This document shows positions 1-6,626 of a DNA stretch of 29,503 bases, piece after piece (position 1 is the first letter of the stretch; every line of letters begins with the position of its first letter). The notes below the pieces were generated by a model. The model was not told where the DNA came from. It made no database searches and saw nothing but the letters and a program-made list of their open reading frames with translations. Source of the stretch: Ruminococcus flavefaciens (GTDB taxonomy: Bacteria; Bacillota; Clostridia; Oscillospirales; Ruminococcaceae); contig DBYI01000017.1 of the NCBI GenBank assembly GCA_002310115.1, forward strand, positions 1 to 29,503, written 5' to 3'. The translations under genes were made by a program, and so were the position numbers.

Positions 1-153
1 GCAGATATGGATGGAAATCTCTTCAGAATGCACAACATAAACAATCCTGATCTTCAAACGATACTAAATGCATTTCATATCGAGATACCTCCTAAGTTCT
101 TTACAAGATTGGAACTTAAATCTCTTAAGAAGTCTATGAAAATATTTTCTTAG
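1..153 (+). CDS. C-terminal fragment, possible IS1634/IS4-type transposase
   Basis: The window opens inside an open reading frame in frame 1 that ends with TAG at 151-153; about 50 residues are visible. The tail includes a segment like 'DLQTILNAFHIEIPP', which resembles my memory of IS1634-type transposase C-termini, where a short helix is followed by a Leu-Gly-Ile-Pro-like end. This is a weak resemblance, and the catalytic residues would lie outside the window. No start or ribosome binding site is visible. A strong hairpin terminator follows about 70 bases downstream. It could equally be the end of an unrelated protein. Confidence 0.4.
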   Translation, partial: ADMDGNLFRMHNINNPDLQTILNAFHIEIPPKFFTRLELKSLKKSMKIFS

Positions 154-225
154 TACGTAAAATTAGTACGTTTTCTCAAAATTTAAAAACCTCGTATCTA
201 CGCGCTATACAACGCTGATACGCTG

Positions 226-259
226 AAATGGAGCCTTTAAGGGGCTCCATTTCTCTTTT
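226..259 (+). terminator. Rho-independent terminator after the 5' partial gene
   Basis: A perfect 10-bp stem (AAATGGAGCC at 226-235 with GGCTCCATTT at 243-252, 7-nt loop) is followed by CTCTTTT. It lies downstream of the gene fragment ending at 153 and fits its transcription terminator. Confidence 0.8.
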
Positions 260-358
260 ATAAGTGGCAAACTCGGGTTATACCACGGTTTTTCGCAAAA
301 ATCAAGTGTTTTTCGGAATTTTTTTCAAAAAAATCTTGTTTTTTTCGAAGCACAGAAA

Positions 359-398
359 ATCTCCCCTTAAAAGCCGTGCAGAGGCATTAAGAGGAGAT
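359..398 (-). terminator. Terminator of the small secreted protein gene
   Basis: A 12-bp stem (ATCTCCCCTTAA at 359-370 with TTAAGAGGAGAT at 387-398, one G-U type mismatch) lies about 60 bases past the stop of the minus-strand gene at 461. On the minus strand it is followed by TTTTCTG. Confidence 0.65.
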
Positions 399-460
399 CT
401 CATCTATTATCAAATCCCAATAAATCTTTTATCATGAAAGGTATTATTACATTATATCCA

Positions 461-826
461 TCAGCGGATGTCCTTAGCTACTTCTACAGTAGTTGTTTTG
501 ATATTGCTTGCCATATAGCGATAATCTTTTACCTTAAAATCCTCCTTGATAGGATCAGTAAGAGGATTCACCCATGTTACCGGAGGCAATTTGGTATTAG
601 GAATTGTCCATGTGTTAGGTGGTATTACTGTAAAAATGTAAGTTGTCTGGCGAGGTTTGAACTCACGCGAAGGAGTTGTTCCCATGGGTCTAAACTCTTC
701 GTTTTCGATTACTATCTTGTTTGATTTCTGATATGTGTCCGCATTTGCAATCATACTGATCATCGGAACTGCACACATTACTGTCGCTGCAATTGCTGTC
801 AAAGTCATCTTAAAATTAGCTTTCAT
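461..826 (-). CDS. Small secreted protein of unknown family, likely LytTR target
   Basis: This encodes 121 residues. The N-terminus is a classical signal peptide: basic start, hydrophobic core, and a probable cleavage site after ...IANA before DTYQ (about residue 30). The mature part (about 91 residues) is rich in Pro, Thr and Lys, has no Cys, no further membrane segment, and no domain I recognise. A clear AAAGGAG lies 7-8 bases before the ATG, so the reading frame is real although an ORF exists on the other strand. It is monocistronic, with its own terminator at 359-398 and a promoter near 972-1000 abutted by three 21-bp-spaced direct repeats. The LytTR regulator gene lies just upstream. Function unknown: an extracellular peptide, bacteriocin-like factor or envelope protein are all possible. 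Confidence 0.8.
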   Translation of the reverse strand: MKANFKMTLTAIAATVMCAVPMISMIANADTYQKSNKIVIENEEFRPMGTTPSREFKPRQTTYIFTVIPPNTWTIPNTKLPPVTWVNPLTDPIKEDFKVKDYRYMASNIKTTTVEVAKDIR

Positions 827-971
827 AATAATTCTCCTTTACAAATTAAATTTGTTTATCACCCTTATTTTTTGTTTTGTGTTCTTCTTTTTTCGTTCTC
901 TACAATTAGATGTCGATGTTCGTTTTCGTTCGTATTGATTTTGATTAGGCGTCGCGCAACCCTATGCTTTT

Positions 972-1000
972 ATTATACTCAGAAATCACCATTTGCAAAG
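972..1000 (-). promoter_or_regulatory. Activator-dependent promoter of the secreted protein gene
   Basis: On the minus strand a perfect TATAAT (977-972) is preceded 17 bases upstream by CTTTGC (1000-995), a very poor -35. The triple repeat begins immediately upstream of this -35. A strong -10, a weak -35 and abutting repeats are typical of activator-dependent promoters. It would give a leader of about 140 nt. Confidence 0.6.
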
Positions 1001-1001
1001 A

Positions 1002-1058
1002 TGACATATGTAACTTTCTTGGTGACATTTGTAATTACATGAATGACATATGTAACTT
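1002..1058 (-). promoter_or_regulatory. Three direct repeats, exact 21-bp period, likely LytTR operator
   Basis: On the plus strand TGACATATGTAACTT (1002), TGACATTTGTAATTA (1023) and TGACATATGTAACTT (1044) recur with starts exactly 21 bp apart, two helical turns. LytTR-family proteins are known to bind paired short direct repeats at about this period, and a LytTR gene lies within 1 kb. The minus-strand reading AAGTTACATATGTCA contains a GTT core, as in published LytTR sites, but does not match the full consensus. Assignment to the neighbouring regulator is inference. Confidence 0.65.
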
Positions 1059-1074
1059 CTGAGAGATAAAGAAT

Positions 1075-1101
1075 ACAGGCGACTTAACAGTAGCCGCCTG
1101 T
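1075..1101 (-). terminator. Terminator of the LytTR operon
   Basis: A 7-bp stem (ACAGGCG at 1075-1081, CGCCTGT at 1095-1101) sits 25 bases past the stop of the minus-strand membrane protein gene and is followed on that strand by ATTCTTTATCTCTC. It separates the regulator operon from the repeat-controlled promoter. Confidence 0.6.
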
Positions 1102-1125
1102 TTCATATATTATCTCTTTTGTTCG

Positions 1126-1908
1126 TTAATCCCAACTATCCACTGTAATTCCTAACTGCGGACAGGATAATAAGCCGCTCTGATGAGTTTTAAACTCAAG
1201 CTCATAGGTTACGTCAGGTTTCGTTTCCTTTAAATATTCTATGCCATTAAAGAAAGATTCGGAATCTTTCGGATCATAATCACCCATTCCTGCCATATCA
1301 TAAATCATGCAGCTGTATGTAAACTTTCCCTTATAGCCGCCCGTATTTATTGCGGTTAGCGAGGCTGCACTTTCTTTGCTGTTTTGCCAGTTCATTTTGT
1401 AGAATCCGTAATCAATGTTTTCTTTTATCAATATATCCTCCTTGGCACCGACATAATCCACAGCCACCAAAACAGGCGGAAGTATACTTCTCATTTGACT
1501 TTTAACAACATATATTTCAAGCCTGAGATCGCCTTTCTGTTCAGAAAAATGCATATACCCATTTATATCATCGCCAAAACTGTAGCCAGCAAACGGTGAA
1601 TCTTGGATTGTATTCTCTCTCAACATTGAAATTGACGGATATACCGCAAGCTCCTTCTGTCGTTTGCCTGCCTTTACAGCAAATATCCCCCATAATATCA
1701 CAAGAACTATCATACTGCACAGCAAAGTTATAACAGTGAACTTCACAGGTGACATCATGGGTTTAATATCCGCTTCTCTGCCCTCTGCAAGGCGCTTGTT
1801 TATCTTCCGTTTATATACTGCCTTGTATATTGCAAATTCAACGACTACTATCAATACCAATGCAACTATTGGAACAAGGCTGGATATAATACTTATTCCT
1901 TCTCTCAT
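1126..1908 (-). CDS. Membrane protein of unknown family, in operon with LytTR regulator
   Basis: This encodes 260 residues. Two hydrophobic segments are visible (about residues 8-30 and 55-77) with a short basic cytoplasmic loop between them (KRKINKRLAEGRE), followed by a soluble domain of about 180 residues, probably outside the cell. A GGAGG site sits before the ATG, and the gap to the upstream LytTR stop is only 12 bases, so the two genes are co-transcribed. I recognise no domain. LytTR regulators are often encoded beside a membrane protein that inhibits or senses for them (the HdrRM/BrsRM-type LytTR regulatory systems), so this may be the partner, but it does not look like the usual small multi-pass inhibitor. 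That role is inference. Confidence 0.75.
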   Translation of the reverse strand: MREGISIISSLVPIVALVLIVVVEFAIYKAVYKRKINKRLAEGREADIKPMMSPVKFTVITLLCSMIVLVILWGIFAVKAGKRQKELAVYPSISMLRENTIQDSPFAGYSFGDDINGYMHFSEQKGDLRLEIYVVKSQMRSILPPVLVAVDYVGAKEDILIKENIDYGFYKMNWQNSKESAASLTAINTGGYKGKFTYSCMIYDMAGMGDYDPKDSESFFNGIEYLKETKPDVTYELEFKTHQSGLLSCPQLGITVDSWD

Positions 1909-1920
1909 GTTTACCCCTCC

Positions 1921-2367
1921 TTAAATACCTAAAAATTCCTTGAATATGTAGTAGTACGTTCGCGTTACGTCAACTTTGGCGCCATTTTTCATCGTCAGGA
2001 GAAACTTCTGCGAAAGTGCGGGACGTATACTTTTGATGTGTGACACGGACACTATGACCGAATTGCTTACGCGGATAAACTCCTTTGGGTCAAGTATCTC
2101 CTCCAGTCTGCGAAGAGTTTCCGAGAGCCTGTACTCCTCTTCCCCGCAGTATGCTACTATATCATGTGCAAAACTCTCAATATGTGAGATATCCTTTGTT
2201 TCGAGCCTATATATCTCGTCACTTCGTCGTGCAATAAGATGTGAAACCGTCACGTTCTGCTCAGAAAGTATCAGTTCCGCATCATCATCTACGTCAATTC
2301 CCAGTTTTATAAGCTCAGCTGCTATTGAATCGTAGTGTTCGTCACTTACAAGTAATCTTATTTTCAT
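1921..2367 (-). CDS. LytTR-family DNA-binding transcriptional regulator
   Basis: This encodes 148 residues. The C-terminal ~100 residues fit a LytTR DNA-binding domain: 'YRLETKDISHIESF', 'EEEYRLSETLRRLEEILDP', 'FIRVSNSVIVSVSHIKSI', then a beta-rich end with '..LTMKNGAKVDVTRTYY..FKEFLG', all typical family positions. No phospho-receiver domain precedes it; the first ~45 residues are a short alpha/beta extension. It is therefore a standalone LytTR regulator. It has a consensus promoter (2423-2451) and an AAGGAGG about 13 bases before the ATG, slightly far. The next gene is 12 bases downstream. The three 21-bp repeats beyond the operon are the likely binding site. Confidence 0.9.
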   Translation of the reverse strand: MKIRLLVSDEHYDSIAAELIKLGIDVDDDAELILSEQNVTVSHLIARRSDEIYRLETKDISHIESFAHDIVAYCGEEEYRLSETLRRLEEILDPKEFIRVSNSVIVSVSHIKSIRPALSQKFLLTMKNGAKVDVTRTYYYIFKEFLGI

Positions 2368-2422
2368 TGCCGACTGTCAGCCTCCTTTTTCCCTGTATCA
2401 TTGATAAGCTTATCTGTTTACT

Positions 2423-2451
2423 ATTATAAAATGAGCAGCTAGAAAAATCAA
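2423..2451 (-). promoter_or_regulatory. Sigma-A promoter of the LytTR operon
   Basis: On the minus strand TTGATT (2451-2446), a 17-bp spacer and TATAAT (2428-2423) lie about 60 bases upstream of the LytTR start codon. Confidence 0.75.
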
Positions 2452-2529
2452 TACTCTCCGCATACATTGCACTAACGCATTCATATCTTACATATAGGCA
2501 TACATAACGGGGGCATATAAAACGAAATG

Positions 2530-2543
2530 TATAAACGCTTTCA
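2530..2543. promoter_or_regulatory. cre/LacI-type operator-like element upstream of the phosphorylase
   Basis: TATAAACGCTTTCA matches the catabolite-responsive consensus TGNAANCGNTNNCA with one mismatch (A for G at position 2). It lies about 105 bases upstream of the phosphorylase -35. A LacI-family regulator controlling a sugar enzyme is plausible, but one site with one mismatch is weak evidence. Confidence 0.35.
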
Positions 2544-2646
2544 CAATTTCAATAACAATAAGCAAATTCATAGCAATATAATACAGAATGTAGTAAATAT
2601 ATATACCATTTTTGCTGTTGTTAACGATATGTTCATTTTTACCCCC

Positions 2647-2675
2647 TTGTCAACTTTTACATTACATGGTATACT
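2647..2675 (+). promoter_or_regulatory. Sigma-A promoter of cellobiose phosphorylase
   Basis: TTGTCA (2647-2652), a 17-bp spacer and TATACT (2670-2675) precede the gene, giving a leader of about 60 nt with a possible CTGCC/GGCAG stem. Confidence 0.75.
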
Positions 2676-2742
2676 TAGAATGATATTTCCTGCCCGAGGG
2701 AAGCACTGTCCAACGGCAGAATGATAAGGAGAATGGTTTTAT

Positions 2743-5160
2743 ATGCAGTACGGACACTTTGATCTTGAAAACAAAGAATACGTCATCACTAACCCTGCAA
2801 CCCCCGCACCATGGGCCAATTATTTGGGTGACCCTGAATACGGCGCTATGATATCCAATAACGCAGCAGGCTACAGCTTCGTTAAATCGGGAGCAAACGG
2901 CAGACTTTCACGTTTCCGCTTCAATTCAGATATGGCGCTCCCCGGCCGTTATATTTATATAAGAGACAACGATACAGCCGACTACTGGTCGGCTTCATGG
3001 CAGCCTGTGGGCAAGCCTCTTGACAAGTACAAGAGTGAATGCCGACACGGTACTGCTTATACAGTTATTTCCGCTGAATATGCGGATATCAAATCCGAAA
3101 CTACTTATTATGTTCCCTACGGCAAAACATATGAGGTATGGAGAGCAACTATCACAAACAACTCATCAAAGGAGAGAAAACTCTCTGTTTTTGGCTTCAT
3201 CGAGTTCACAAACGAGCCAAATTATGAGCAGGATCAGGTAAATCTCCAGTATACATTGTTTATCACACGAACAAGCTTTGAAGGAGGCAACCGCATACTC
3301 CAGCACATGAACGAGAACACAGGCTTCGATGAGAACGGCTACAACGGTCAGGAGCGCTTTTTCGGAATGGTAGGTCAGCCTGTTACAGGCTGTTGCGGAA
3401 GCTTCAGCGACTTCATCGGTCCATACAGAACATTCTCAAATCCTATCGCAGTCGAGAACGGCAAGTGCAGCGGCGTTATGAACTATAACTCCAACTCCTG
3501 CGGCGCTCTCCAGAGCGATATCACCCTTGCTCCAGGAGAAACTAAAGAATTCATCTTTGTTCTCGGTGAACGCAAGGATCCTGAGGCTGCTGCTATACTC
3601 GAGGAGTACAAGGCAACAGGTAAGGTAGACGCAGAGGTTAAGCAGCTTAAAGACTACTGGCACGGTCAGCTTTCGAACTTCAAGGTTGAAACTCCTTCGC
3701 CTGAGTTCAACAACATGATAAACGTATGGAATGCTTATCAGTGCTTCATCACATTCATATGGTCAAGAGCAGCTTCATTCGTGTACTGCGGTCTAAGAAA
3801 CGGCTACGGCTACCGTGATACGGTTCAGGATATACAGGGTATAATTCACCTTAATCCAGAAATGGCAGCTGAAAAAATACGCTTCATGCTCTCTGCTCAG
3901 GTAAGCAACGGCGGCGGTCTCCCTCTTGTTAAGTTCGACCATAATGCAGGCCACGAAACCTGCCCAGACGAGAACGACGAGCACAGCGTTTACGCTAAGG
4001 AAACAGGTCATCCCTCATACCGCGCTGATGACGCACTTTGGCTCTTCCCCACTATAGTCAAGTACCTCGGTGAGAGTGGTAACAAAGGCTTCCTCGATGA
4101 AGTAATCACATATGCGGAAGAGGGTGGCGGAAAAGCCACTGTTTATGAGCACCTCAAGAACGCTATTCGTTTCTCCATGGAACGCCTCGGCAGCCACGAT
4201 ATGCCTGCAGGTCTTCACGCTGACTGGAACGACTGTCTCCGCCTCGGTGCACAGGGGGAATCCACATTCGTTGCATTCCAGCTTTACTACGCTATGAACG
4301 TTATGCGCGACATGGCTAAGGACAAGAACGATACAGATTACATTGCATACCTCGACGAAGCTCAGAAGAAACTTGGAGCAGCACTTGAAAAGTGCTGGGA
4401 TGAAGACAGATTTATCCGTGGAATCCGCGATAACGGCGTTATCGTCGGCGCAAAGAAGGATCCCGAGGCTAATATGTGGCTCAATCCTCAGAGCTGGAGC
4501 GTAATCTCACACTTTGCTTCCGAGGAGCAAGCTGAAAAGGCTATGAACAGTGTTCATGATATACTCAATACACCTTATGGAGCTAAGCTCCTTGAGCCAC
4601 CTTACAAATATCACCACTTCAAGGGCGCTCTCATGCAGGTGTTCAACCTTGATACAAAGGAAAACGGCGGTATTTTCTCTCAGTCGCAGGGCTGGCTCAT
4701 ACTTGCCGAAGCTCTCCTCGGTCACGGCAACCGCGCATTTGAGTACTTCCTCGAAAGCTCACCTGCCGCTATGAACGATAAAGCTGAGATCCGTGTTATG
4801 GAGCCATATGTACACGGACAGTTCACTGAGTCAAAGGCTTCTCCTTATGAGGGCCGTTCACACGTTCACTGGCTCACAGGTACAGCTTCAACCGTTATGG
4901 TTGGCTGTGTTGAGGGCATCTGCGGTATGAGACCCGACTTGGGCGGACTTACTATAGCTCCGTCTATCCCTGCAGAGTGGGACGGCTTCAAGATTGAGAA
5001 GAACTTCCGCGGCAAAAAGCTTAACATAACTATCGATAACTCCGCACACGTTCAGAGCGGCGTAAAGGAGATAACTCTCAACGGCGAGAAGCTTGCAGGC
5101 AATTATGTTCCTTCGGACAAGCTGGCAACTGTAAACGAGATAAAGGTCGTTATGGGCTGA
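2743..5160 (+). CDS. cbpA: Cellobiose phosphorylase (GH94)
   Basis: This enzyme phosphorolyses cellobiose to alpha-glucose 1-phosphate and glucose in the cytoplasm, saving ATP in cellulose users. The 805 residues match the usual GH94 cellobiose phosphorylase length. The start 'MQYGHFDLENKEYVIT...PWANYLG' is typical of Ruminococcus and Clostridium enzymes. The N-terminal beta-sandwich is followed by an (alpha/alpha)6 barrel with 'RNGYGYRDTVQDIQG' and the catalytic motif HADWNDCL; Asp494 in DWND corresponds to the family's general acid. C-terminal signatures include 'QSQGWLILAEALLGHGNRAFEY' and 'HVHWLTGTAS'. No signal peptide is present. The start is set by AAGGAG at 2728-2733. The gene is monocistronic with its own promoter and terminator. 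Cellodextrin phosphorylase is the main alternative, but that enzyme is usually longer (about 980 residues). Confidence 0.95.
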   Translation: MQYGHFDLENKEYVITNPATPAPWANYLGDPEYGAMISNNAAGYSFVKSGANGRLSRFRFNSDMALPGRYIYIRDNDTADYWSASWQPVGKPLDKYKSECRHGTAYTVISAEYADIKSETTYYVPYGKTYEVWRATITNNSSKERKLSVFGFIEFTNEPNYEQDQVNLQYTLFITRTSFEGGNRILQHMNENTGFDENGYNGQERFFGMVGQPVTGCCGSFSDFIGPYRTFSNPIAVENGKCSGVMNYNSNSCGALQSDITLAPGETKEFIFVLGERKDPEAAAILEEYKATGKVDAEVKQLKDYWHGQLSNFKVETPSPEFNNMINVWNAYQCFITFIWSRAASFVYCGLRNGYGYRDTVQDIQGIIHLNPEMAAEKIRFMLSAQVSNGGGLPLVKFDHNAGHETCPDENDEHSVYAKETGHPSYRADDALWLFPTIVKYLGESGNKGFLDEVITYAEEGGGKATVYEHLKNAIRFSMERLGSHDMPAGLHADWNDCLRLGAQGESTFVAFQLYYAMNVMRDMAKDKNDTDYIAYLDEAQKKLGAALEKCWDEDRFIRGIRDNGVIVGAKKDPEANMWLNPQSWSVISHFASEEQAEKAMNSVHDILNTPYGAKLLEPPYKYHHFKGALMQVFNLDTKENGGIFSQSQGWLILAEALLGHGNRAFEYFLESSPAAMNDKAEIRVMEPYVHGQFTESKASPYEGRSHVHWLTGTASTVMVGCVEGICGMRPDLGGLTIAPSIPAEWDGFKIEKNFRGKKLNITIDNSAHVQSGVKEITLNGEKLAGNYVPSDKLATVNEIKVVMG

Positions 5161-5175
5161 ATATAATCCGTAATT

Positions 5176-5205
5176 AAGGCACTGTGATCTTCACGGTGCC
5201 TTTTT
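5176..5205 (+). terminator. Terminator of cellobiose phosphorylase
   Basis: A 12-bp stem (AAGGCACTGTGA at 5176-5187 with TCACGGTGCCTT at 5191-5202, one wobble) runs into five T residues, 15 bases past the stop. Confidence 0.9.
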
Positions 5206-5311
5206 GTATCTATAAGGTAGCCGTCCATACCATCTCCTCTGCTTTCTACTCACTCATATTGTGCAACAAGCATTATTTTGTCTGTAGCCAATTGTGCATT
5301 CACACAATTCT

Positions 5312-5384
5312 GACAAGTTTACTTAGCAAAAACTTGACAAGTATACTTGGCAGTGATATAATTCAATTACCAAGTAAACTTGGC
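5312..5384 (+). promoter_or_regulatory. Consensus promoter covered by three palindromic operators
   Basis: TTGACA (5334-5339), a 17-bp spacer and TATAAT (5357-5362) form a perfect consensus promoter. Three near-palindromes of the form (G/C)(A/C)CAAGT-N-TACTTGGC occur at 5312-5327, 5336-5351 and 5369-5384: upstream of, within, and at the expected start of transcription. The XRE regulator encoded second in this operon is the obvious candidate repressor, giving tight autoregulation. The palindromes are seen directly; the ligand is inferred. Confidence 0.75.
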
Positions 5385-5427
5385 AAATGCTGCCAACAAA
5401 ACTTTGCATGATATGGGAGGTACTATT

Positions 5428-5757
5428 ATGAATAAGGAAGAAATTCTCGAAAAAAGCCGAAAAGAAAATAAAAACCGCGACTACGTTGAGATAGACCGCA
5501 TGAAAAAAAGCACATTTTTCGCTTTGATGTGCAGTATAGGCTTCACCTGTCTGTGGACTTTACTTTCAATCATCGCTACATGGCGTGTTAATTTTGCTGT
5601 TATCGCCACGGAGTTCTTTATGATATTCTCAATGCACCTGTACAAAGCCGTTAAAGGTAAAAAAGGCGTTGATATCTTCTGCGCGGCAAGCTCTGGCTTT
5701 ACATTCCTCATAATCTTTACAATAGCGATATGCGAGCTTTTCAATATTAAACCATAA
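5428..5757 (+). CDS. Small membrane protein, DUF6442-like, paired with XRE regulator
   Basis: This encodes 109 residues. The ATG at 5428 is chosen because GGGAGG lies 8-9 bases upstream; an in-frame ATG at 5380 lies inside the third operator and has no ribosome site. The N-terminus 'MNKEEILEKSRKENKNRD' is charged and resembles what I recall as DUF6442 proteins. Three hydrophobic segments follow (about residues 28-50, 54-73 and 83-103). The XRE regulator gene starts 12 bases downstream. Such membrane protein/HTH pairs are common in Bacillota, but the biochemical role is unknown. Confidence 0.75.
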   Translation: MNKEEILEKSRKENKNRDYVEIDRMKKSTFFALMCSIGFTCLWTLLSIIATWRVNFAVIATEFFMIFSMHLYKAVKGKKGVDIFCAASSGFTFLIIFTIAICELFNIKP

Positions 5758-5769
5758 GGCGGTGTTTCA

Positions 5770-5982
5770 ATGATAGACGATTCACTTATACTCCGAAACC
5801 GCCTCAAGGAAATACGTAAGGAGCAGAAGTTATCACAGGATGAGCTAGCAAGAATGGTGGGAGTTTCCCGTAATACCATCAGCTCCATAGAAACGGGACA
5901 GTTCAGCCCGACCGCAAAGCTTGCGCTGATACTCTGCATTGCTCTTGACAAAAAATTTGAGGATATTTTTTATTTTGATTGA
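5770..5982 (+). CDS. XRE/Cro-C1-family transcriptional regulator, small
   Basis: This encodes 70 residues, essentially one HTH domain: 'LRNRLKEIRKEQKLSQDELA', then the recognition helix 'VSRNTISSIETGQFSPT' and 'LALILCIALDKKFEDIFYF'. It belongs to the compact XRE group that sits next to small multi-pass membrane proteins. It is the second gene of an operon and probably binds the three palindromes around the operon promoter (5312-5384). The ribosome site (AGGCGG) is modest, so expression may be low or partly coupled to the gene 12 bases upstream. No effector domain is present. Confidence 0.92.
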   Translation: MIDDSLILRNRLKEIRKEQKLSQDELARMVGVSRNTISSIETGQFSPTAKLALILCIALDKKFEDIFYFD

Positions 5983-6011
5983 TTATTTACGTCAATTATA
6001 TCAGACATTCA

Positions 6012-6047
6012 ACGCTTCCATTATTGGAAGCGTAAATTTATTTTTTT
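6012..6047 (+). terminator. Terminator of the XRE operon
   Basis: A perfect 9-bp stem (ACGCTTCCA at 6012-6020, TGGAAGCGT at 6025-6033) with a 4-nt loop is followed by AAATTTATTTTTTTC, 30 bases past the XRE stop. Confidence 0.85.
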
Positions 6048-6119
6048 CAAGCTGTAATTTTTCCTGCATAACAGGTACTAATATACAGATACGTATCAGA
6101 TTTCAAAAACTGGAGGTGA

Positions 6120-6626
6120 ATGCCATTGAATGAATTTGAAGAGATATACAACAAATATCAGCCAGAAGTCATGCGTTTTCTAATGCACCTGACTTTATTT
6201 GACCACACCGCCGCAGAAGAACTCACTCAGGAAACATTCTATCAGGCGTTCCTCTCATTCGGAAAATTCCGCGGCGAATGCAGCCTCAGAACGTGGCTTT
6301 TCCAGATAGCCAAAAACATCTATGCCAAGTACATGCGCAAAGAAATACGGCAGCGCGATATCACAGCACAACAGTCAATCCTGTCTGTTCCACCGCCAAC
6401 CGACGATATTGAACAAAAGGAAATGCTCTCAAAGCTTCGAGATCTCATAGATGAACTCGATGAGCCTGCTCGTTCCATTGTACAGTACCGCCTGTATTCA
6501 AACATAAGCTACGCAGAAATTGCCACAATACTGAAAATACGTCCGAATACGGCGGCTGTCATCTATAACCGCACAGTTATGAAGTTCCGGAAAAAAATGA
6601 AAGAGAGGTACGGATATGAAATATGA
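6120..6626 (+). CDS. ECF-type RNA polymerase sigma factor (sigma-70 family)
   Basis: This encodes 168 residues with the two ECF domains. Region 2 (about residues 8-75) contains 'AAEELTQETFYQAFLSFGKF' and 'SLRTWLFQIAKNIYAKYMR'; region 4 (about 108-160) contains 'ELDEPARSIVQYRLYSNISYAEIATIL'. It directs RNA polymerase to stress or envelope promoters once released by the anti-sigma factor encoded next, whose gene overlaps by 11 bases. Start choice: GGAGG (6112-6116) is only 3 bases from the ATG at 6120 but 9 bases from an in-frame TTG at 6126, so translation may really begin at the TTG, shortening the protein by two residues. I saw no clear ECF self-promoter. Confidence 0.92.
   Translation: MPLNEFEEIYNKYQPEVMRFLMHLTLFDHTAAEELTQETFYQAFLSFGKFRGECSLRTWLFQIAKNIYAKYMRKEIRQRDITAQQSILSVPPPTDDIEQKEMLSKLRDLIDELDEPARSIVQYRLYSNISYAEIATILKIRPNTAAVIYNRTVMKFRKKMKERYGYEI

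Larger units (their letters stand above)
154..460. other. Intergenic region with two convergent terminators
   Basis: No gene is seen here. It holds a short direct repeat TTAGTACGT (two copies, about 152-172), the terminator at 226-259, an A/T tract at about 300-350, and the terminator of the minus-strand gene at 359-398. If the upstream gene is a transposase, its terminal inverted repeat could lie here, but I cannot identify one without the other end. Confidence 0.6.
2368..2742. other. Divergent intergenic region between LytTR operon and cellobiose phosphorylase
   Basis: This AT-rich stretch holds the minus-strand LytTR promoter (2423-2451), a LacI/cre-like element (2530-2543) and the plus-strand phosphorylase promoter (2647-2675). 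A small ORF at 2527-2724 crosses the phosphorylase promoter and is judged not real. Confidence 0.6.

Noticed and set aside
434..938. Plus-strand ORFs at 434-724 and 735-938
   Set aside because: They lie antisense to the secreted protein gene, which has a signal peptide and a strong ribosome site; neither plus-strand ORF has one.
2527..2724. Small plus-strand ORF upstream of the phosphorylase
   Set aside because: It crosses the phosphorylase promoter, has no ribosome site and has AT-driven low-complexity composition.
5380..5427. Longer N-terminus for the small membrane protein
   Set aside because: The ATG at 5380 falls inside the third operator close to the transcript start and lacks a ribosome site; the ATG at 5428 has GGGAGG.
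6070..6094. ECF-type self-promoter (AAC...CGT) upstream of the sigma gene
   Set aside because: The AAC and CGT motifs are 19 bases apart, against about 16-17 in known ECF promoters, so the match is probably chance.
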